Shown: positions 24,317-34,336, counted from the stretch's first letter. The stretch is 62,019 nt of DNA from Desulfuromonadales bacterium (GCA_030145205.1 JAQYVZ010000024.1:1-62019); one strand, 5' to 3'. Numbers and translations: made by a program. Notes: generated by a model from the letters alone, not told the origin.

Positions 24317-25333
24317 ATGAGAACCAAATGCACTCTGCTGATTGTTTGTCTGATGCTACTTGCTCCCTGCATGACTTTCGCGGCGGAGAAGCCGATCATC
24401 TACACCGTGAAAGAGGGGGACACCCTCTGGGACATCTCCCGTCGCTTTATCAAGGACCCTTATTATTGGCCCAATCTCTGGTCGCATAACCCTGATATCA
24501 GCAATCCGCACCTGATCTATCCCGGTCAGAAGTTGCGCATCACGGATGGTCGTATTGAGGTTATCCCGACGACGGAAGAAGAGGCGGCGCCGGTGGTTGC
24601 CGAGCTCCCGCCGATGGAGCCGATGCCTGAGCCGGTTGCGCTCGATATGGTCAGCACCCTGGGCGGCGCTCGCGGCTTCCTTGGCGCTGCAGATCTGGAG
24701 TCGGCCGGGGCCTTGCTGGATACGGTGGACAACCGCATTCTGATCAGTACTGGTGAGAAGGTGTTTCTGGAGATGAAGGATCTCGAGAGCCTGCGCCCCG
24801 GCGATGTCTTCCAGTTGGTGGAAGTCGGGGATAAGGTGCTACATCCGGTCGACCGGTCAATAGTCGGCTACTTGGTAGATGATCTCGGCACCGTCGAGGT
24901 GATCGAGACCACCCAATCTGTGGCGGTCGCCATCGTGACGGATGCCAAAAAGGAGATCTTTCGCGGCGCCCGGGTTCGTCCCTATGTCGAGGTTCCGAAC
25001 AAAGTTGCTCGGAAATATAGCGAGCAGGTTCTGCTCGGCTACATTGTCACTGCGGCCGAAGGAAAGTTGGCCCTCGGGCAATATGATGTGATCCATATTG
25101 ATATCGGGGCGGAAGACGGCCTGGAAGTTGGTCATCAGCTGGAGATTTACCGGACGCGTGAACTGACCAAAGCTGCGCGGCAGGATGCCGCTGAGGATAC
25201 GGTTCTGCCCGACGTTGAGCTGGGCCAGGCAATTGTCCTCGATGTTCAGCAGAACACCGCCGCTGCGGTTATCCTCAGCATCGGCAACCTGCCGCTGTAT
25301 CGTGGCGATCGGGTGGCGACAGTTCTGCCGTAG
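24317..25333 (+). CDS. LysM-domain peptidoglycan-binding protein
   Basis: A 338-residue exported protein with a signal peptide (cleavage likely after TFAA, about residue 23) and one LysM domain at about 29-75 (YTVKEGDTLWDISRRFIKDP ... IYPGQKLRI). The remaining 250 residues contain no catalytic motif that I recognise. LysM-plus-unknown proteins of this architecture are common in Geobacter relatives. A GGGGGA site precedes the start and a hairpin follows the gene, so it ends the transcript begun at the ybgF-like gene. Confidence 0.88.
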   Translation: MRTKCTLLIVCLMLLAPCMTFAAEKPIIYTVKEGDTLWDISRRFIKDPYYWPNLWSHNPDISNPHLIYPGQKLRITDGRIEVIPTTEEEAAPVVAELPPMEPMPEPVALDMVSTLGGARGFLGAADLESAGALLDTVDNRILISTGEKVFLEMKDLESLRPGDVFQLVEVGDKVLHPVDRSIVGYLVDDLGTVEVIETTQSVAVAIVTDAKKEIFRGARVRPYVEVPNKVARKYSEQVLLGYIVTAAEGKLALGQYDVIHIDIGAEDGLEVGHQLEIYRTRELTKAARQDAAEDTVLPDVELGQAIVLDVQQNTAAAVILSIGNLPLYRGDRVATVLP

Positions 25334-25366
25334 CTGCTGGAATGAACGATTAACTGTTTTGACGAC

Positions 25367-25394
25367 GAGAAGGGCTGACTGTTCAGCCCTTCTC
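25367..25394 (+). terminator. Hairpin terminator after the LysM gene
   Basis: GAGAAGGGCTGA and TCAGCCCTTCTC form a perfect 12-bp stem with a 4-base loop. The T-tract is weak (CTGTTATG), so termination may be partial before dprA. Confidence 0.65.
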
Positions 25395-25433
25395 CTGTTA
25401 TGTGATCTGAATATTGTCTGATTGGAGGGGGCT

Positions 25434-26534
25434 ATGGATAATTGGCAGCCCTGGTTACGCCTGCACCTGACCCAGGGGCTCGGCAGGGGGGCGCTGTTCC
25501 GCCTGATCAACCACTTTGGCAGCCCGCAGGCCGCTCTGGAGAAGCGCGGCGAGTGGGTGCGGCTTAAGGGCCTGCGTCGTGACCTGGCAGGACAGGTTCC
25601 GTCCGAGACGGATCCGCGGCTCGAAGAGGGACTCCACTGCATGCAGCAATGTCAGGCCCACCTTGTGACCTTCTGGGACCCGGACTATCCACCACTTCTG
25701 AAAACGATCCCCGATCCACCCGCTCTTCTTTATGTGAGAGGGATACTGGCAGCCGCAGGTCGACGTCTGGCAATTGTCGGTTCCCGGCGGCCGACCCGAA
25801 CCGGTCTGGCCTGGACGGAGCAGCTGGCCGCCGAATTGTCTGAGCGGGGGGTTGGTACTGTCAGCGGACTGGCCCGCGGCATTGACGGCGCCGCCCATCG
25901 GGGCAGTCTGGCTGGCTCCGGTGAGACCATCGCGGTGCTGGGTTGCGGCATTGACCGGATTTATCCACCCGAACATGCCGAACTGTTTCGTGCCATTGCG
26001 GAGCAGGGGGCAGTGATCTCCGAATATCCGCCGGGCACAGACCCCTTGCCGGGACATTTTCCTGGCCGCAACCGCATTATCAGTGGCCTCAGCCAGGGCG
26101 TTCTGGTGGTGGAGGCTGACTGTAACAGCGGCTCACTGATTACGGCTGAATTCGCCCTGGATCAGGGTCGGGAGGTATTCGCAGTTCCCGGTGGTATTGA
26201 TCGGCCGACCTCACGTGGCACCAACCAGCTGCTCAAAGATGGGGCCCACCCGGTTACGGAGCGGGATGATGTTCTGGGGGTGCTCTGGCCGGGATATCCC
26301 GACAAAAACAGGGTCGATGTTGAGCCTCAAATTGATGAGGCCCTGCCGCAATCCGCGCAGGACGTTTTGCGGCAACTTGATACAGAACCGCGAAACATCG
26401 ATGAATTAGCAGGGAAAACTGGGTTGACACCCATGGAGCTTTCCGTTATTTTACTGCACCTAGAACTGCATGGAAAAGCTGAAGCGTTGCCGGGAGCCTG
26501 CTACATTCGCGGCAGCAGCGCCCTCTTTCACTAA
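25434..26534 (+). CDS. dprA: DNA-processing protein DprA/Smf
   Basis: A 366-residue DprA, which loads RecA on incoming single-stranded DNA. The Rossmann core is clear: LAIVGSRRPTRTG, SGLARGIDGAAHRGSL, IAVLGCGIDRIYPPEH, GAVISEYPPGT and FPGRNRIISGLSQGVLVVEA, followed by a C-terminal winged-helix-like domain. The ATG at 25434 has a GGAGGGGG site upstream. The dprA-smg-topA-trmFO order is well known in deltaproteobacteria. Its presence alone does not show natural competence. Confidence 0.96.
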   Translation: MDNWQPWLRLHLTQGLGRGALFRLINHFGSPQAALEKRGEWVRLKGLRRDLAGQVPSETDPRLEEGLHCMQQCQAHLVTFWDPDYPPLLKTIPDPPALLYVRGILAAAGRRLAIVGSRRPTRTGLAWTEQLAAELSERGVGTVSGLARGIDGAAHRGSLAGSGETIAVLGCGIDRIYPPEHAELFRAIAEQGAVISEYPPGTDPLPGHFPGRNRIISGLSQGVLVVEADCNSGSLITAEFALDQGREVFAVPGGIDRPTSRGTNQLLKDGAHPVTERDDVLGVLWPGYPDKNRVDVEPQIDEALPQSAQDVLRQLDTEPRNIDELAGKTGLTPMELSVILLHLELHGKAEALPGACYIRGSSALFH

Positions 26535-26539
26535 CGAAC

Positions 26540-27019
26540 ATGGGGGACCGATTGAGAGAACGGGTCCTGGCGATTGTGAGCCTCATCGCCCAGTATTTCC
26601 TCGAAGACCGTGATTTAACGTCGGAAAGCGACTTGGTTGAAGAGTTGCTGTCGGTCGGTTTTGAGTTTGATGAAATCGACGCAGCCTTTAACTGGATGGA
26701 GAACCAGGCGCTTCACCCGCCCGCCCAGACTGAACTTCTGTCCCCTCTGACCAACTACCGAATTTTCACGGCTGAGGAGAAGCGGGTTCTGGATGTTGAT
26801 GCCCGCGGTTTCCTGACGCGCTTGCGCGATATGGGCATCCTCAGCGATGAGGTACAGGAAGAAATTATCCTCAAGGCTTTGCAACTTGCGGATGAAGATA
26901 TTTCTCTCAAAGAAATCAAAACGATCACCGTCCTGACTCTCTTTGCCCGGGCTCAAAATGATTGGTGCCGGGAGTTTGATTGTCTACTTGAGGATGATTG
27001 GTCGCGTCTGTTGAACTAA
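26540..27019 (+). CDS. smg: Smg/DUF494-family protein
   Basis: A 159-residue protein of the Smg (DUF494) family, with the N-terminal MGDRLRERVLAIVSLIAQYFLEDRD-type helix, a central YRIFTAEEKRVLDVDARGFL segment and an acidic helical C-terminus. Function is unknown. It sits 5 bases after dprA and 73 bases before topA, the same neighbourhood as in E. coli (smf-smg-topA-like), which supports the call. It is probably co-transcribed with dprA. Confidence 0.88.
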   Translation: MGDRLRERVLAIVSLIAQYFLEDRDLTSESDLVEELLSVGFEFDEIDAAFNWMENQALHPPAQTELLSPLTNYRIFTAEEKRVLDVDARGFLTRLRDMGILSDEVQEEIILKALQLADEDISLKEIKTITVLTLFARAQNDWCREFDCLLEDDWSRLLN

Positions 27020-27092
27020 GCTCGGCAGGATACTCTCCAACTCCGTGCAGCCGCATCGATTCGATCCGGCCGTGCGTACACGAAAAATAACT

Positions 27093-29378
27093 ATGCCAAA
27101 ATCTCTCGTTATCGTCGAATCACCGGCCAAGTCAAAAACCATAGAAAAATTCCTTGGCAAAGACTTTACGGTCATGGCGTCTTACGGTCATGTGCGTGCC
27201 CTGCCGAGTAAGCAGGGTTCGGTTGATATTGCCCATGAGTTTGAGCCGAAGTATGCGATTCTGCCTGAGAGCAAGAAACATATCCAGGCATTGAAAAAAG
27301 CGGTGGCCAAGGCTGATGAACTGATCCTTGCAACTGACCTCGACCGCGAAGGAGAGGCGATCGCCTGGCACCTGTTGCAGGCCCTCAAGATTGACGAGGC
27401 GGGCGACAAGCCGGTGGTCAAACGGGTGGTGTTCAATGAGATCACCAAGGGCGCCATCCTCGATGCGATGCAACAGCCGCGCAGCATCTCCAAAGAACTG
27501 GTTGATGCCCAGCAGGCCCGTTCTATTCTCGATTACCTTGTCGGGTTCAACCTGTCACCGTTCCTCTGGAAGAAAATCCGCTACGGTCTTTCCGCCGGCC
27601 GGGTGCAGTCCGTGGCCCTGCGCCTGATCTGTGATCGCCAGAAAGAGATCGATGCGTTTGATCCGCAAGAATACTGGAGCATCGAGGCGCAGCTGCAGAC
27701 CGGTGCACAGGCGGACTTCACTGCCAAGCTGCATGTGGCGGACGGCAAAAAACTCGGCAAACTGGACATTGGTAGCAAGGAGCAGGCAGAGCAGCTGACC
27801 AGCCTGTTGCAAAAGGCGCAATATCAAGTTGCCTCGGTTGAACGCAAGGCGAAAAAACGCAACCCGAGCGCGCCCTTTACTACCAGTACCATGCAGCAGG
27901 AATCGAGCCGGAAGCTTGGCTTTTCAGCGCGCAAGACCATGAACCTGGCGCAGAAGCTGTACGAGGGGATCGACCTTGGAGCGGAAGGTGGCACCGGCCT
28001 GATCACTTACATGCGAACCGATTCCGTGACCCTCTCCCAGACGGCTACCGATGAAGCCCGTGAGGTGATCACTGAGCTTTATGGCGCAGATTACGCCTTG
28101 GAGACGCCCCGCGTTTTCAAAACCAAGAGCAAGAATGCCCAGGAGGCGCATGAGGCGATCCGGCCCACTTCGATCGCGCGTCGTCCCGAAGATGTCAAAA
28201 AACATTTAAGCCCGGATCAGCTCAAACTTTATCAGTTGATCTGGAAACGGACCGTTGCCTCGCAGATGGCTACCGCCATTCTCGACGCGACCACGGTTGA
28301 TATCCAGGCCGGTGAACAGCACATCTTCCGGGCAACCGGTCAGGTGGTGCGTTTCCCCGGTTTTATGACACTCTACATTGAGGGTAAGGACACTAACGGT
28401 AACGACGAGCAGGAGGGCCTGTTGCCGCCGATGGAGGCGGGAGAGGCGCTTGCTTTGCAGGAACTGCTGCCGGAGCAGCATTTCACCCAGCCGCCGCCCC
28501 GGTTTACCGAGGCGAGCCTGGTCAAGACCCTGGAAGAGAATGGCATCGGCCGCCCGTCGACCTACGCTAATATCATCCAGACGCTGCTCAACCGGAAATA
28601 TGTCCGCCTCGACAAGAAGGCGTTTGTCCCCGAAGACGTCGGCACGGTGGTCAGCGATCTGCTGGTCCAGCATTTCTCGCAATACGTCGATTACGACTTT
28701 ACTGCCGGCATGGAAGAGAAGCTGGATGCCATCTCGCGCGGTGAAAAGCAATGGCGTCCGATGCTGCACGAGTTCTGGGACCCGTTTCAGGCGCTGCTGA
28801 AAGAGAATGACGCCAAGGTTGAAAAACCGGTTGAAGAGACCGGCCGCGATTGCCCGGAGTGTGGTCAGCCGCTGGTGATCAAGCTGGGCCGACGCGGCAA
28901 GTTCATCGCCTGCAAGGGCTTTCCGGAGTGTCGTCACACCGAACCGCTCAACGGCGACGGCCAGACTGAGGCCGAGCCGGTCTATTCCGACCAGACCTGC
29001 GAGAAGTGCGGCGCCGCCATGCTGATCAAGGATGGGCGCTACGGCAAGTTCCTGGCCTGCTCCGGCTATCCGGACTGCAAGAACATCCAGCCGCTCGAAA
29101 AGCCGAAAGGTACCGGTATCAGCTGCCCGGACTGCAAGGAAGGCGAGCTGATGGAGAAGAAGAGCCGACGCGGCAAGATTTTCTACTCCTGTAGCCGCTA
29201 CCCCAAGTGCAAGTACGCACTCTGGAACAGTCCTATCGCCAAAGCGTGTCCGCAGTGCGGCTTCCCGATCCTGGAAGAGAAGACCACCAAGCGGCAGGGC
29301 ACGGTCCACCGCTGTCCCAAGGAAGAGTGCGACTACAGCCTGCAGATTGCCGGTCCTGACAGCGGCAAGAAGGACTGA
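27093..29378 (+). CDS. topA: DNA topoisomerase I
   Basis: A 761-residue type IA topoisomerase relaxing negative supercoils. The TOPRIM start (SLVIVESPAKSKTIEKFLG), the acidic TOPRIM motif DLDREGEAIAWHL, SAGRVQSVALR and the active-site Tyr in ITYMRTDS are all present. The C-terminus carries four zinc-ribbon-like modules beginning at CPECGQPL, CEKCGAAM, CPDCKEGE and CPQCGFPI. I start at the ATG at 27093, which gives the usual N-terminus; its ribosome site is weak. trmFO follows 33 bases later. Confidence 0.97.
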   Translation: MPKSLVIVESPAKSKTIEKFLGKDFTVMASYGHVRALPSKQGSVDIAHEFEPKYAILPESKKHIQALKKAVAKADELILATDLDREGEAIAWHLLQALKIDEAGDKPVVKRVVFNEITKGAILDAMQQPRSISKELVDAQQARSILDYLVGFNLSPFLWKKIRYGLSAGRVQSVALRLICDRQKEIDAFDPQEYWSIEAQLQTGAQADFTAKLHVADGKKLGKLDIGSKEQAEQLTSLLQKAQYQVASVERKAKKRNPSAPFTTSTMQQESSRKLGFSARKTMNLAQKLYEGIDLGAEGGTGLITYMRTDSVTLSQTATDEAREVITELYGADYALETPRVFKTKSKNAQEAHEAIRPTSIARRPEDVKKHLSPDQLKLYQLIWKRTVASQMATAILDATTVDIQAGEQHIFRATGQVVRFPGFMTLYIEGKDTNGNDEQEGLLPPMEAGEALALQELLPEQHFTQPPPRFTEASLVKTLEENGIGRPSTYANIIQTLLNRKYVRLDKKAFVPEDVGTVVSDLLVQHFSQYVDYDFTAGMEEKLDAISRGEKQWRPMLHEFWDPFQALLKENDAKVEKPVEETGRDCPECGQPLVIKLGRRGKFIACKGFPECRHTEPLNGDGQTEAEPVYSDQTCEKCGAAMLIKDGRYGKFLACSGYPDCKNIQPLEKPKGTGISCPDCKEGELMEKKSRRGKIFYSCSRYPKCKYALWNSPIAKACPQCGFPILEEKTTKRQGTVHRCPKEECDYSLQIAGPDSGKKD

Positions 29379-29411
29379 ACCGTCCTGACGGGCGGTTCAC
29401 GGCACTCTTTC

Positions 29412-30758
29412 ATGTCAGATTCAATTCCACAACAAAATACTCTCCGGGCCACCGTGATCGGCGGTGGTTTGGCGGGTTGCGAGGCCGCCTGGCAGATGGC
29501 GCAGCGCGGCGTTCAGGTCGACCTGTATGAAATGCGCCCGGTGCAGATGACGGCAGCGCATTCTGGCGACTTGCTGGGCGAACTGGTTTGCTCCAACAGT
29601 TTGCGTGGTACCGGCATGCAGAATGCGGTCGGTCTGCTCAAGGAGGAGTTGCGGCGTTGCGACAGTCTTTTTATCGCTGCGGCCGATGCCACTGCCGTGC
29701 CGGCAGGCAGCGCTCTGGCTGTTGACCGGGAGGGCTTTGCCGCCTGGCTCACAGCACAGATCAGCAACCACCCCCGCATTACCCTGCATCGCAGTGAAGT
29801 GACCCGTATTCCGGACGGCGATCCGGTCATTATTGCCAGCGGGCCCCTGACAGCCGGCCCGCTCGCCGATGTGATCGCGCAGCTGACCGGCGCCGAACAT
29901 CTTTACTTCTACGATGCCATTGCACCGATCATCGAGGCGGAGAGTATTGATCTCAGCCAGGTGTATGCAGCCTCCCGCTACGGGCGGGGCACAGCCGATT
30001 ACCTGAACTGCCCCCTTGACCGCGAGCAGTATCTGGCCTTTGTCGAGGCCCTGAAGACAGCCGAGCAGGTTGTCCCACGCGATTTTGAGAAAGTGGTGCA
30101 CTTCGAGGGATGTCTGCCGATCGAGGCCCTGGCCGAGCGGGGCGAGATGACGCTGGCCTTCGGCCCTATGAAGCCGGTCGGCCTGCCCGATCCACGTACC
30201 GGCAAAGACCCTTTTGCAGTGATCCAGCTGCGCCAGGATGACCGTCACGCCAGCCTCTATAATATGGTCGGGTTCCAGACCAAGCTGACCTGGCCGGAGC
30301 AGCAGCGCATCTTCCGGACCATCCCTGGCCTGGAGCAGGCCCGCTTTGCCCGGTTGGGTAGCATGCACCGCAACACTTTCATCAATGCACCGGCCTGTTT
30401 GAATGGGACCCTGCAGCTGGACAGCATGCAGCGGTTGTTTTTTGCCGGTCAGATCACCGGCGTGGAAGGCTATGTGGAATCTGCCGGCTGTGGGTTCCTG
30501 GCCGGGCTTTTCGCGCTGCAGCACCTGCAGGGCCTGACGCTGATGCCGCCGCCGTCGACCACGGCGCTGGGGGCATTGCTCAATCATCTCTCAACAGCTG
30601 CCGCCAAAGGCTTCCAGCCGATGAATGTCACCTATGGCTTGTTCCCGCCGCTAGAGAAGCGTCTGCGTAAACGCCGTGAGCGGCGGCTGGCCATGGCGGA
30701 GCGGGCGCTGGCCGATCTGGACGGCTGGCGGGCCACTTCCGGCCTCTGGGCAGAATAA
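29412..30758 (+). CDS. trmFO: Methylenetetrahydrofolate--tRNA-(uracil-5-)-methyltransferase
   Basis: A 448-residue FAD enzyme that makes ribothymidine at position 54 of tRNA using methylene-THF. The FAD motif [14 protein letters not shown], the YEMRP segment, LVCSNSLRG and the [20 protein letters not shown] block are diagnostic. It is the last gene of the dprA-smg-topA-trmFO run. Methylene-THF comes from the one-carbon enzymes encoded at 13.5-20 kb. Its stop is 58 bases from the end of the convergent TonB-like gene. Confidence 0.96.
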   Translation: MSDSIPQQNTLRATVIGGGLAGCEAAWQMAQRGVQVDLYEMRPVQMTAAHSGDLLGELVCSNSLRGTGMQNAVGLLKEELRRCDSLFIAAADATAVPAGSALAVDREGFAAWLTAQISNHPRITLHRSEVTRIPDGDPVIIASGPLTAGPLADVIAQLTGAEHLYFYDAIAPIIEAESIDLSQVYAASRYGRGTADYLNCPLDREQYLAFVEALKTAEQVVPRDFEKVVHFEGCLPIEALAERGEMTLAFGPMKPVGLPDPRTGKDPFAVIQLRQDDRHASLYNMVGFQTKLTWPEQQRIFRTIPGLEQARFARLGSMHRNTFINAPACLNGTLQLDSMQRLFFAGQITGVEGYVESAGCGFLAGLFALQHLQGLTLMPPPSTTALGALLNHLSTAAAKGFQPMNVTYGLFPPLEKRLRKRRERRLAMAERALADLDGWRATSGLWAE

Positions 30759-30816
30759 GCACAGACTCCTTTTCTACAGACCCATCACCTGCGACCGCAC
30801 CATCGACCCCTGTTTG

Positions 30817-31734
30817 CTAGTAGACCCGTCGACGGTACAGAACGTCGCTCATGCCGTATTGAAAAAATGCCATAATTTTCAGTGAATCATGCGGGAAGAT
30901 GCTGGGCAGTGGGCCATAAGTTGCCCCTTGCCAGACCGAATCGACCGCTTCCCGGTCAAGCAGTGGGAACCCGGAACTTTCAAGGACGAGCACGCTTTCC
31001 ACGTCGCCGTTGCGATCAATTGTGATCTTCAACAGGCAGGTGCCGTGCTGCATCTGTCGCACGGCCTCGGCCGGGTAGTCCCAGACCAGGTAGATGTTGT
31101 CGCGAAAGCGCCGCATGAAGGAGTGGAGCAGATCGTTGCGGGTGTCCAGCCAGACGGTATCCCCTCTGGCGACGTCCTCCCGGTATTTGCTGCGCCAGTC
31201 GCTTTCAATGCTGGCCAGCGCCTCTGGGGAGATCTTCGTCAACTGTTCCAGGTCCGGGGTGGTAGTCGCGGGCGGACGGGATGTCGCCGGAGGAAGGTAG
31301 CCTTTGGACGAAGGTACGGACGTGACCTCCTGCTCGCTTGTCTGCCGGTCGATCGGCTTGTCCCGCGGACTCTCGGTTTGTGTGCGGGGTGGCGGTGAAG
31401 CGGCCTGGACCGGTTTCGAAGCGCGGCCGGGCGACGTCTGATCCATTAGATCCTTGCCTTGTGGTGCTTCCTCCTGCTCGACTACCTGATCCGCCGGGCC
31501 GAGGCGCTTGGCTGGGGTTTCGCGTGGTTTCTGCAGCTCTTCACGGACCGGGATGTCCAGCTCTCGCGGCAGCTCGGCCTGTTGCCGCGGACGGACTTCC
31601 ACATACACGGGTTCCGGGCGGGCTGACTGCGGAAACAGACTGGTGCGCGGGATCAGCAGCAGGAGCAAATGGAGCAGAATTGACAGCAGTATAAAGCCAA
31701 TGTACAGGCGATTTTGTTGTTGGTACAGGTCCAT
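30817..31734 (-). CDS. TonB-family energy transducer-like protein
   Basis: A 305-residue protein with a short cytoplasmic N-terminus, one membrane helix (about residues 11-27), a long Pro/Gln/Glu-rich periplasmic linker, and a C-terminal TonB/TolA-like domain with YPAEAVRQMQHGTCLLKITID and LESSGFPLLDREAVD. This is the usual build of TonB homologues. ExbB, ExbD and receptor genes are not nearby, so the receptor is unknown. I chose the ATG at 31732-31734 with AAGGAA upstream; the open frame extends further but reads through the pta promoter region. Confidence 0.8.
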   Translation of the reverse strand: MDLYQQQNRLYIGFILLSILLHLLLLLIPRTSLFPQSARPEPVYVEVRPRQQAELPRELDIPVREELQKPRETPAKRLGPADQVVEQEEAPQGKDLMDQTSPGRASKPVQAASPPPRTQTESPRDKPIDRQTSEQEVTSVPSSKGYLPPATSRPPATTTPDLEQLTKISPEALASIESDWRSKYREDVARGDTVWLDTRNDLLHSFMRRFRDNIYLVWDYPAEAVRQMQHGTCLLKITIDRNGDVESVLVLESSGFPLLDREAVDSVWQGATYGPLPSIFPHDSLKIMAFFQYGMSDVLYRRRVY

Positions 31735-31837
31735 GCAGGGTTTCCTTGCAACCGGATTTAACCAGTATACAGTAGATGAACTCCTTTTCTCCACCCTCGA
31801 GTCAACGAAACTTCCCTTTGTAACGATGGTAAAGCGC

Positions 31838-31866
31838 TTGACCCTCGCCGACGGTTCGGGTATAAA
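31838..31866 (+). promoter_or_regulatory. Sigma-70 promoter of pta
   Basis: TTGACC (31838-31843) and TATAAA (31861-31866) are separated by exactly 17 bases. The start falls about 35 bases before the pta start codon. Confidence 0.75.
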
Positions 31867-31908
31867 CATCACACTTTTTAAAACTCTGTTTTGAGGGAGG
31901 AGAGAACC

Positions 31909-32910
31909 ATGCATCTTGTTGACCAGATTAAGCAAAAAGCCCGGCAGAGCACCCAGACTGTTGTTCTGCCTGAAAGCTATGATGACCGTATGATCCAGGC
32001 AGCCGAACTGATCGTCAAGGATAACCTGGCCAAGCCGGTCCTGTTGGGCGATCCCGCCGTGCTTGCCGCCAAAGCTGCTGAGCTTGGTGCGTCGCTGGAG
32101 GGGGTCGAGGTGATCAGCCCTGCAGCTTCAGACCTGCTGGCCGGTTACATGGCGGAACTCGTCATGCTGCGTGAGAAGAAGGGGATGACCGCCGAGCAGG
32201 CGCGGGAGACCCTGACCGGTGAAGATAACCTGTTCTTCGGCGCCATGATGGTCCGGAAAGGTGATGCCGGCGGGATGGTTGCAGGCGCCTATAACACCAC
32301 CGGCGACGTGCTGCGGGCGGCCTTTCAGGTGATCGGCACGGCTGCAGGCATGAAGACGGTGTCGTCGGTCTTTCTGATGGTTACCAAGAATCCTGACTTC
32401 GGTGAAAACGGCGTTCTCTGTTTTGCTGACTGCGCCGTCAATCCGAACCCGAACGCCCAGGCCCTGGCGGAGATCGCCGTATCGACGGCCACCAGCTGCA
32501 AAAGTTTCCTGGGTGTGGACGCCAGGGTGGCCATGCTCTCGTTCTCGACCAAAGGCAGCGCCAGCCACGAGGATTGTGATAAGGTCCTGGAGGCGCTCGA
32601 GATTGCCAAAGGGTTGGCCCCGGAGCTGCAGATTGACGGAGAACTGCAGGCCGATGCCGCCTTGCTCCCCAAGGTGGGTGACAAGAAGGCTCCCGGCTCG
32701 AGTGTTGCCGGTAAAGCCAATACCCTGATCTTCCCCGATCTTGATGCCGGCAATATCGCCTACAAGTTGGTTGAGCGGGTTGCCGGTGCTGAAGCGGTCG
32801 GTCCGATCGTGCAGGGTCTGGCCAAGCCGGTCAACGATCTGTCGCGCGGTTGCTCGGTGGATGACATCGTCAACGTTTCGGCAATTACCGCAGTGCAGGC
32901 TCAAGGATAA
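31909..32910 (+). CDS. pta: Phosphate acetyltransferase
   Basis: A 333-residue short-form Pta, interconverting acetyl-CoA and acetyl phosphate. The catalytic-domain segments LPESYDDRMIQAAELI, GMVAGAYNTTGDVLRAAFQ, FADCAVNPNPNAQALAEIA, MLSFSTKGSA and FPDLDAGNIAYKL are all present; the N-terminal regulatory domain of the long enterobacterial form is absent. The ATG at 31909 has GGGAGGAGAG upstream. It converges with ackA across two strong hairpins, an unusual split of the common pta-ackA operon. In acetate-oxidising relatives this pair can run toward acetyl-CoA. Confidence 0.96.
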   Translation: MHLVDQIKQKARQSTQTVVLPESYDDRMIQAAELIVKDNLAKPVLLGDPAVLAAKAAELGASLEGVEVISPAASDLLAGYMAELVMLREKKGMTAEQARETLTGEDNLFFGAMMVRKGDAGGMVAGAYNTTGDVLRAAFQVIGTAAGMKTVSSVFLMVTKNPDFGENGVLCFADCAVNPNPNAQALAEIAVSTATSCKSFLGVDARVAMLSFSTKGSASHEDCDKVLEALEIAKGLAPELQIDGELQADAALLPKVGDKKAPGSSVAGKANTLIFPDLDAGNIAYKLVERVAGAEAVGPIVQGLAKPVNDLSRGCSVDDIVNVSAITAVQAQG

Positions 32911-32963
32911 AGGCGGGCGCTGTTCGCCGTGTTGACCGCGGCGTGAAATCGTTCAAGTGAAAA

Positions 32964-32998
32964 GCCAAGGCCGGGAGATTTTTTCTCCCGGCCTTGGC
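32964..32998. terminator. Terminator hairpin after pta
   Basis: GCCAAGGCCGGGAGA and TCTCCCGGCCTTGGC form a perfect 15-bp stem with a T-loop. It is the first of two stems in the pta/ackA convergent gap. Confidence 0.8.
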
Positions 32999-33011
32999 AT
33001 TGAAATAAAAA

Positions 33012-33036
33012 GGGGCCGGTGAATATCACCGGCCCC
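33012..33036. terminator. Second terminator hairpin, ackA side
   Basis: GGGGCCGGTGA and TCACCGGCCCC form a perfect 11-bp stem with a 3-base loop. On the minus strand it is followed by a T-run (complement of AAAAA), which fits ackA termination. Confidence 0.82.
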
Positions 33037-33070
33037 AAATGTACTCAGTATACATGGCTCAGGACAACAC

Positions 33071-34336
33071 TTAGCTCCTTTGAAACTCCTCGCTGCCGAA
33101 GCTGTACGTGAAGTTCATATGGTCGGTGTAGGTCTCTTCCAGGATGGCGACCACGTCTTCGGTGAAGACCAGCTCCTCGTCGGTCGGGATGACGAACACC
33201 TTGACCGGCGAATCGGGCGTGGTGATGACCGTTTCCTTCTTGCGGGTCATGGTGTTGCGGTTCTTTTCCTTGTCAAGAAGGATGCCCATGAACTCAAGCC
33301 CCTCGAGGGTTTTCTCGCGGATCAGCCAGCCCATCTCCCCGACACCGGCGGTGAACACCACAGCATCGACGCCGCCAAGAGCGGCTGCGTAGGAGCCGAT
33401 ATACTTCTTCAGCCGATAGGCCTCAACGTCCAGTGCCAGCTGACAGCGTTTGTCGCCAGCTTCAGCGCCTTCGATGACGTCGCGGCGGTCAGTGTACTGG
33501 CCGGTCAGACCAAGGACTCCCGACTTCTTGTTGAGGATGCTGTCGATCTCCTTGGGGCTGAGATCTTCATTGCTCATCATGAATGCCGGGATGGCCGGGT
33601 CGATATCGCCGCAGCGTGTGCCCATTACCGCGCCTTCAAGGGGAGTCAGACCCATCGAGGTGTCAACCGAGATGCCATTCTTGATGGCACTGTGGGAGAC
33701 ACCATTGCCGATGTGCATGGTGATGATGTTGCAATCTTTCGGATCTTTGCCGAGCATGACCGCCGCCCGCTTGGAGACGTAGAGATGACTGGTGCCGTGG
33801 AAGCCGTAGCGCCGCACACCGTAATTTTCATACCACTCGAAGGGCAGGGGATACATGTAAGCCTGCTCCGGCATGGTCTGATGAAAAGCCGTGTCGAAGA
33901 TGCCGATGTGCGGAACCTCTGGCAGCACCGACTGGGCGGCTTCGATGCCGGCGATATTGGGCGGGTTGTGCAACGGTGCGAGGTGCTGGACCTCTTTGAT
34001 GGCATCCAGAACGTCTTCGTCAATCTGCACCGAGCAGGTAAATCGCTCGCCGCCATGGACAACGCGGTGGCCGACAGCCGAAATCTCTTCAATCTTCTCC
34101 ACCACCCCGTACTCTTTATCAGTGAGTATCTTGATGATCAAGTGAATGGCAACCCTGTGGTCAGGGCATTCGTACTCTTCCCGATAAGTCTCGCGGCCGG
34201 GCACTTCATGAATGATAAACGAATCGCCGATGGTGACGCGTTCCACCATACCCTTGGCGATGACCTGTTTCTTTTGCCAGTCGTAAAGCTGGTATTTCAC
34301 AGAAGAACTACCGCAGTTCAAAGCCAGAATGTCCAT
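33071..34336 (-). CDS. ackA: Acetate kinase
   Basis: A 421-residue acetate kinase. LALNCGSSSVKYQLYD at the N-terminus, HRVVHGGERF, FDTAFHQTMP, RYGFHGTSHLYVS, IITMHIGNGVS and FTAGVGEMG are the family signatures, including the catalytic Arg and Asp regions. An AGGAGG-type site lies upstream of the ATG. It is about 20 residues longer than the E. coli enzyme. It faces pta rather than sharing its operon, so the two can be regulated separately. Confidence 0.97.
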   Translation of the reverse strand: MDILALNCGSSSVKYQLYDWQKKQVIAKGMVERVTIGDSFIIHEVPGRETYREEYECPDHRVAIHLIIKILTDKEYGVVEKIEEISAVGHRVVHGGERFTCSVQIDEDVLDAIKEVQHLAPLHNPPNIAGIEAAQSVLPEVPHIGIFDTAFHQTMPEQAYMYPLPFEWYENYGVRRYGFHGTSHLYVSKRAAVMLGKDPKDCNIITMHIGNGVSHSAIKNGISVDTSMGLTPLEGAVMGTRCGDIDPAIPAFMMSNEDLSPKEIDSILNKKSGVLGLTGQYTDRRDVIEGAEAGDKRCQLALDVEAYRLKKYIGSYAAALGGVDAVVFTAGVGEMGWLIREKTLEGLEFMGILLDKEKNRNTMTRKKETVITTPDSPVKVFVIPTDEELVFTEDVVAILEETYTDHMNFTYSFGSEEFQRS

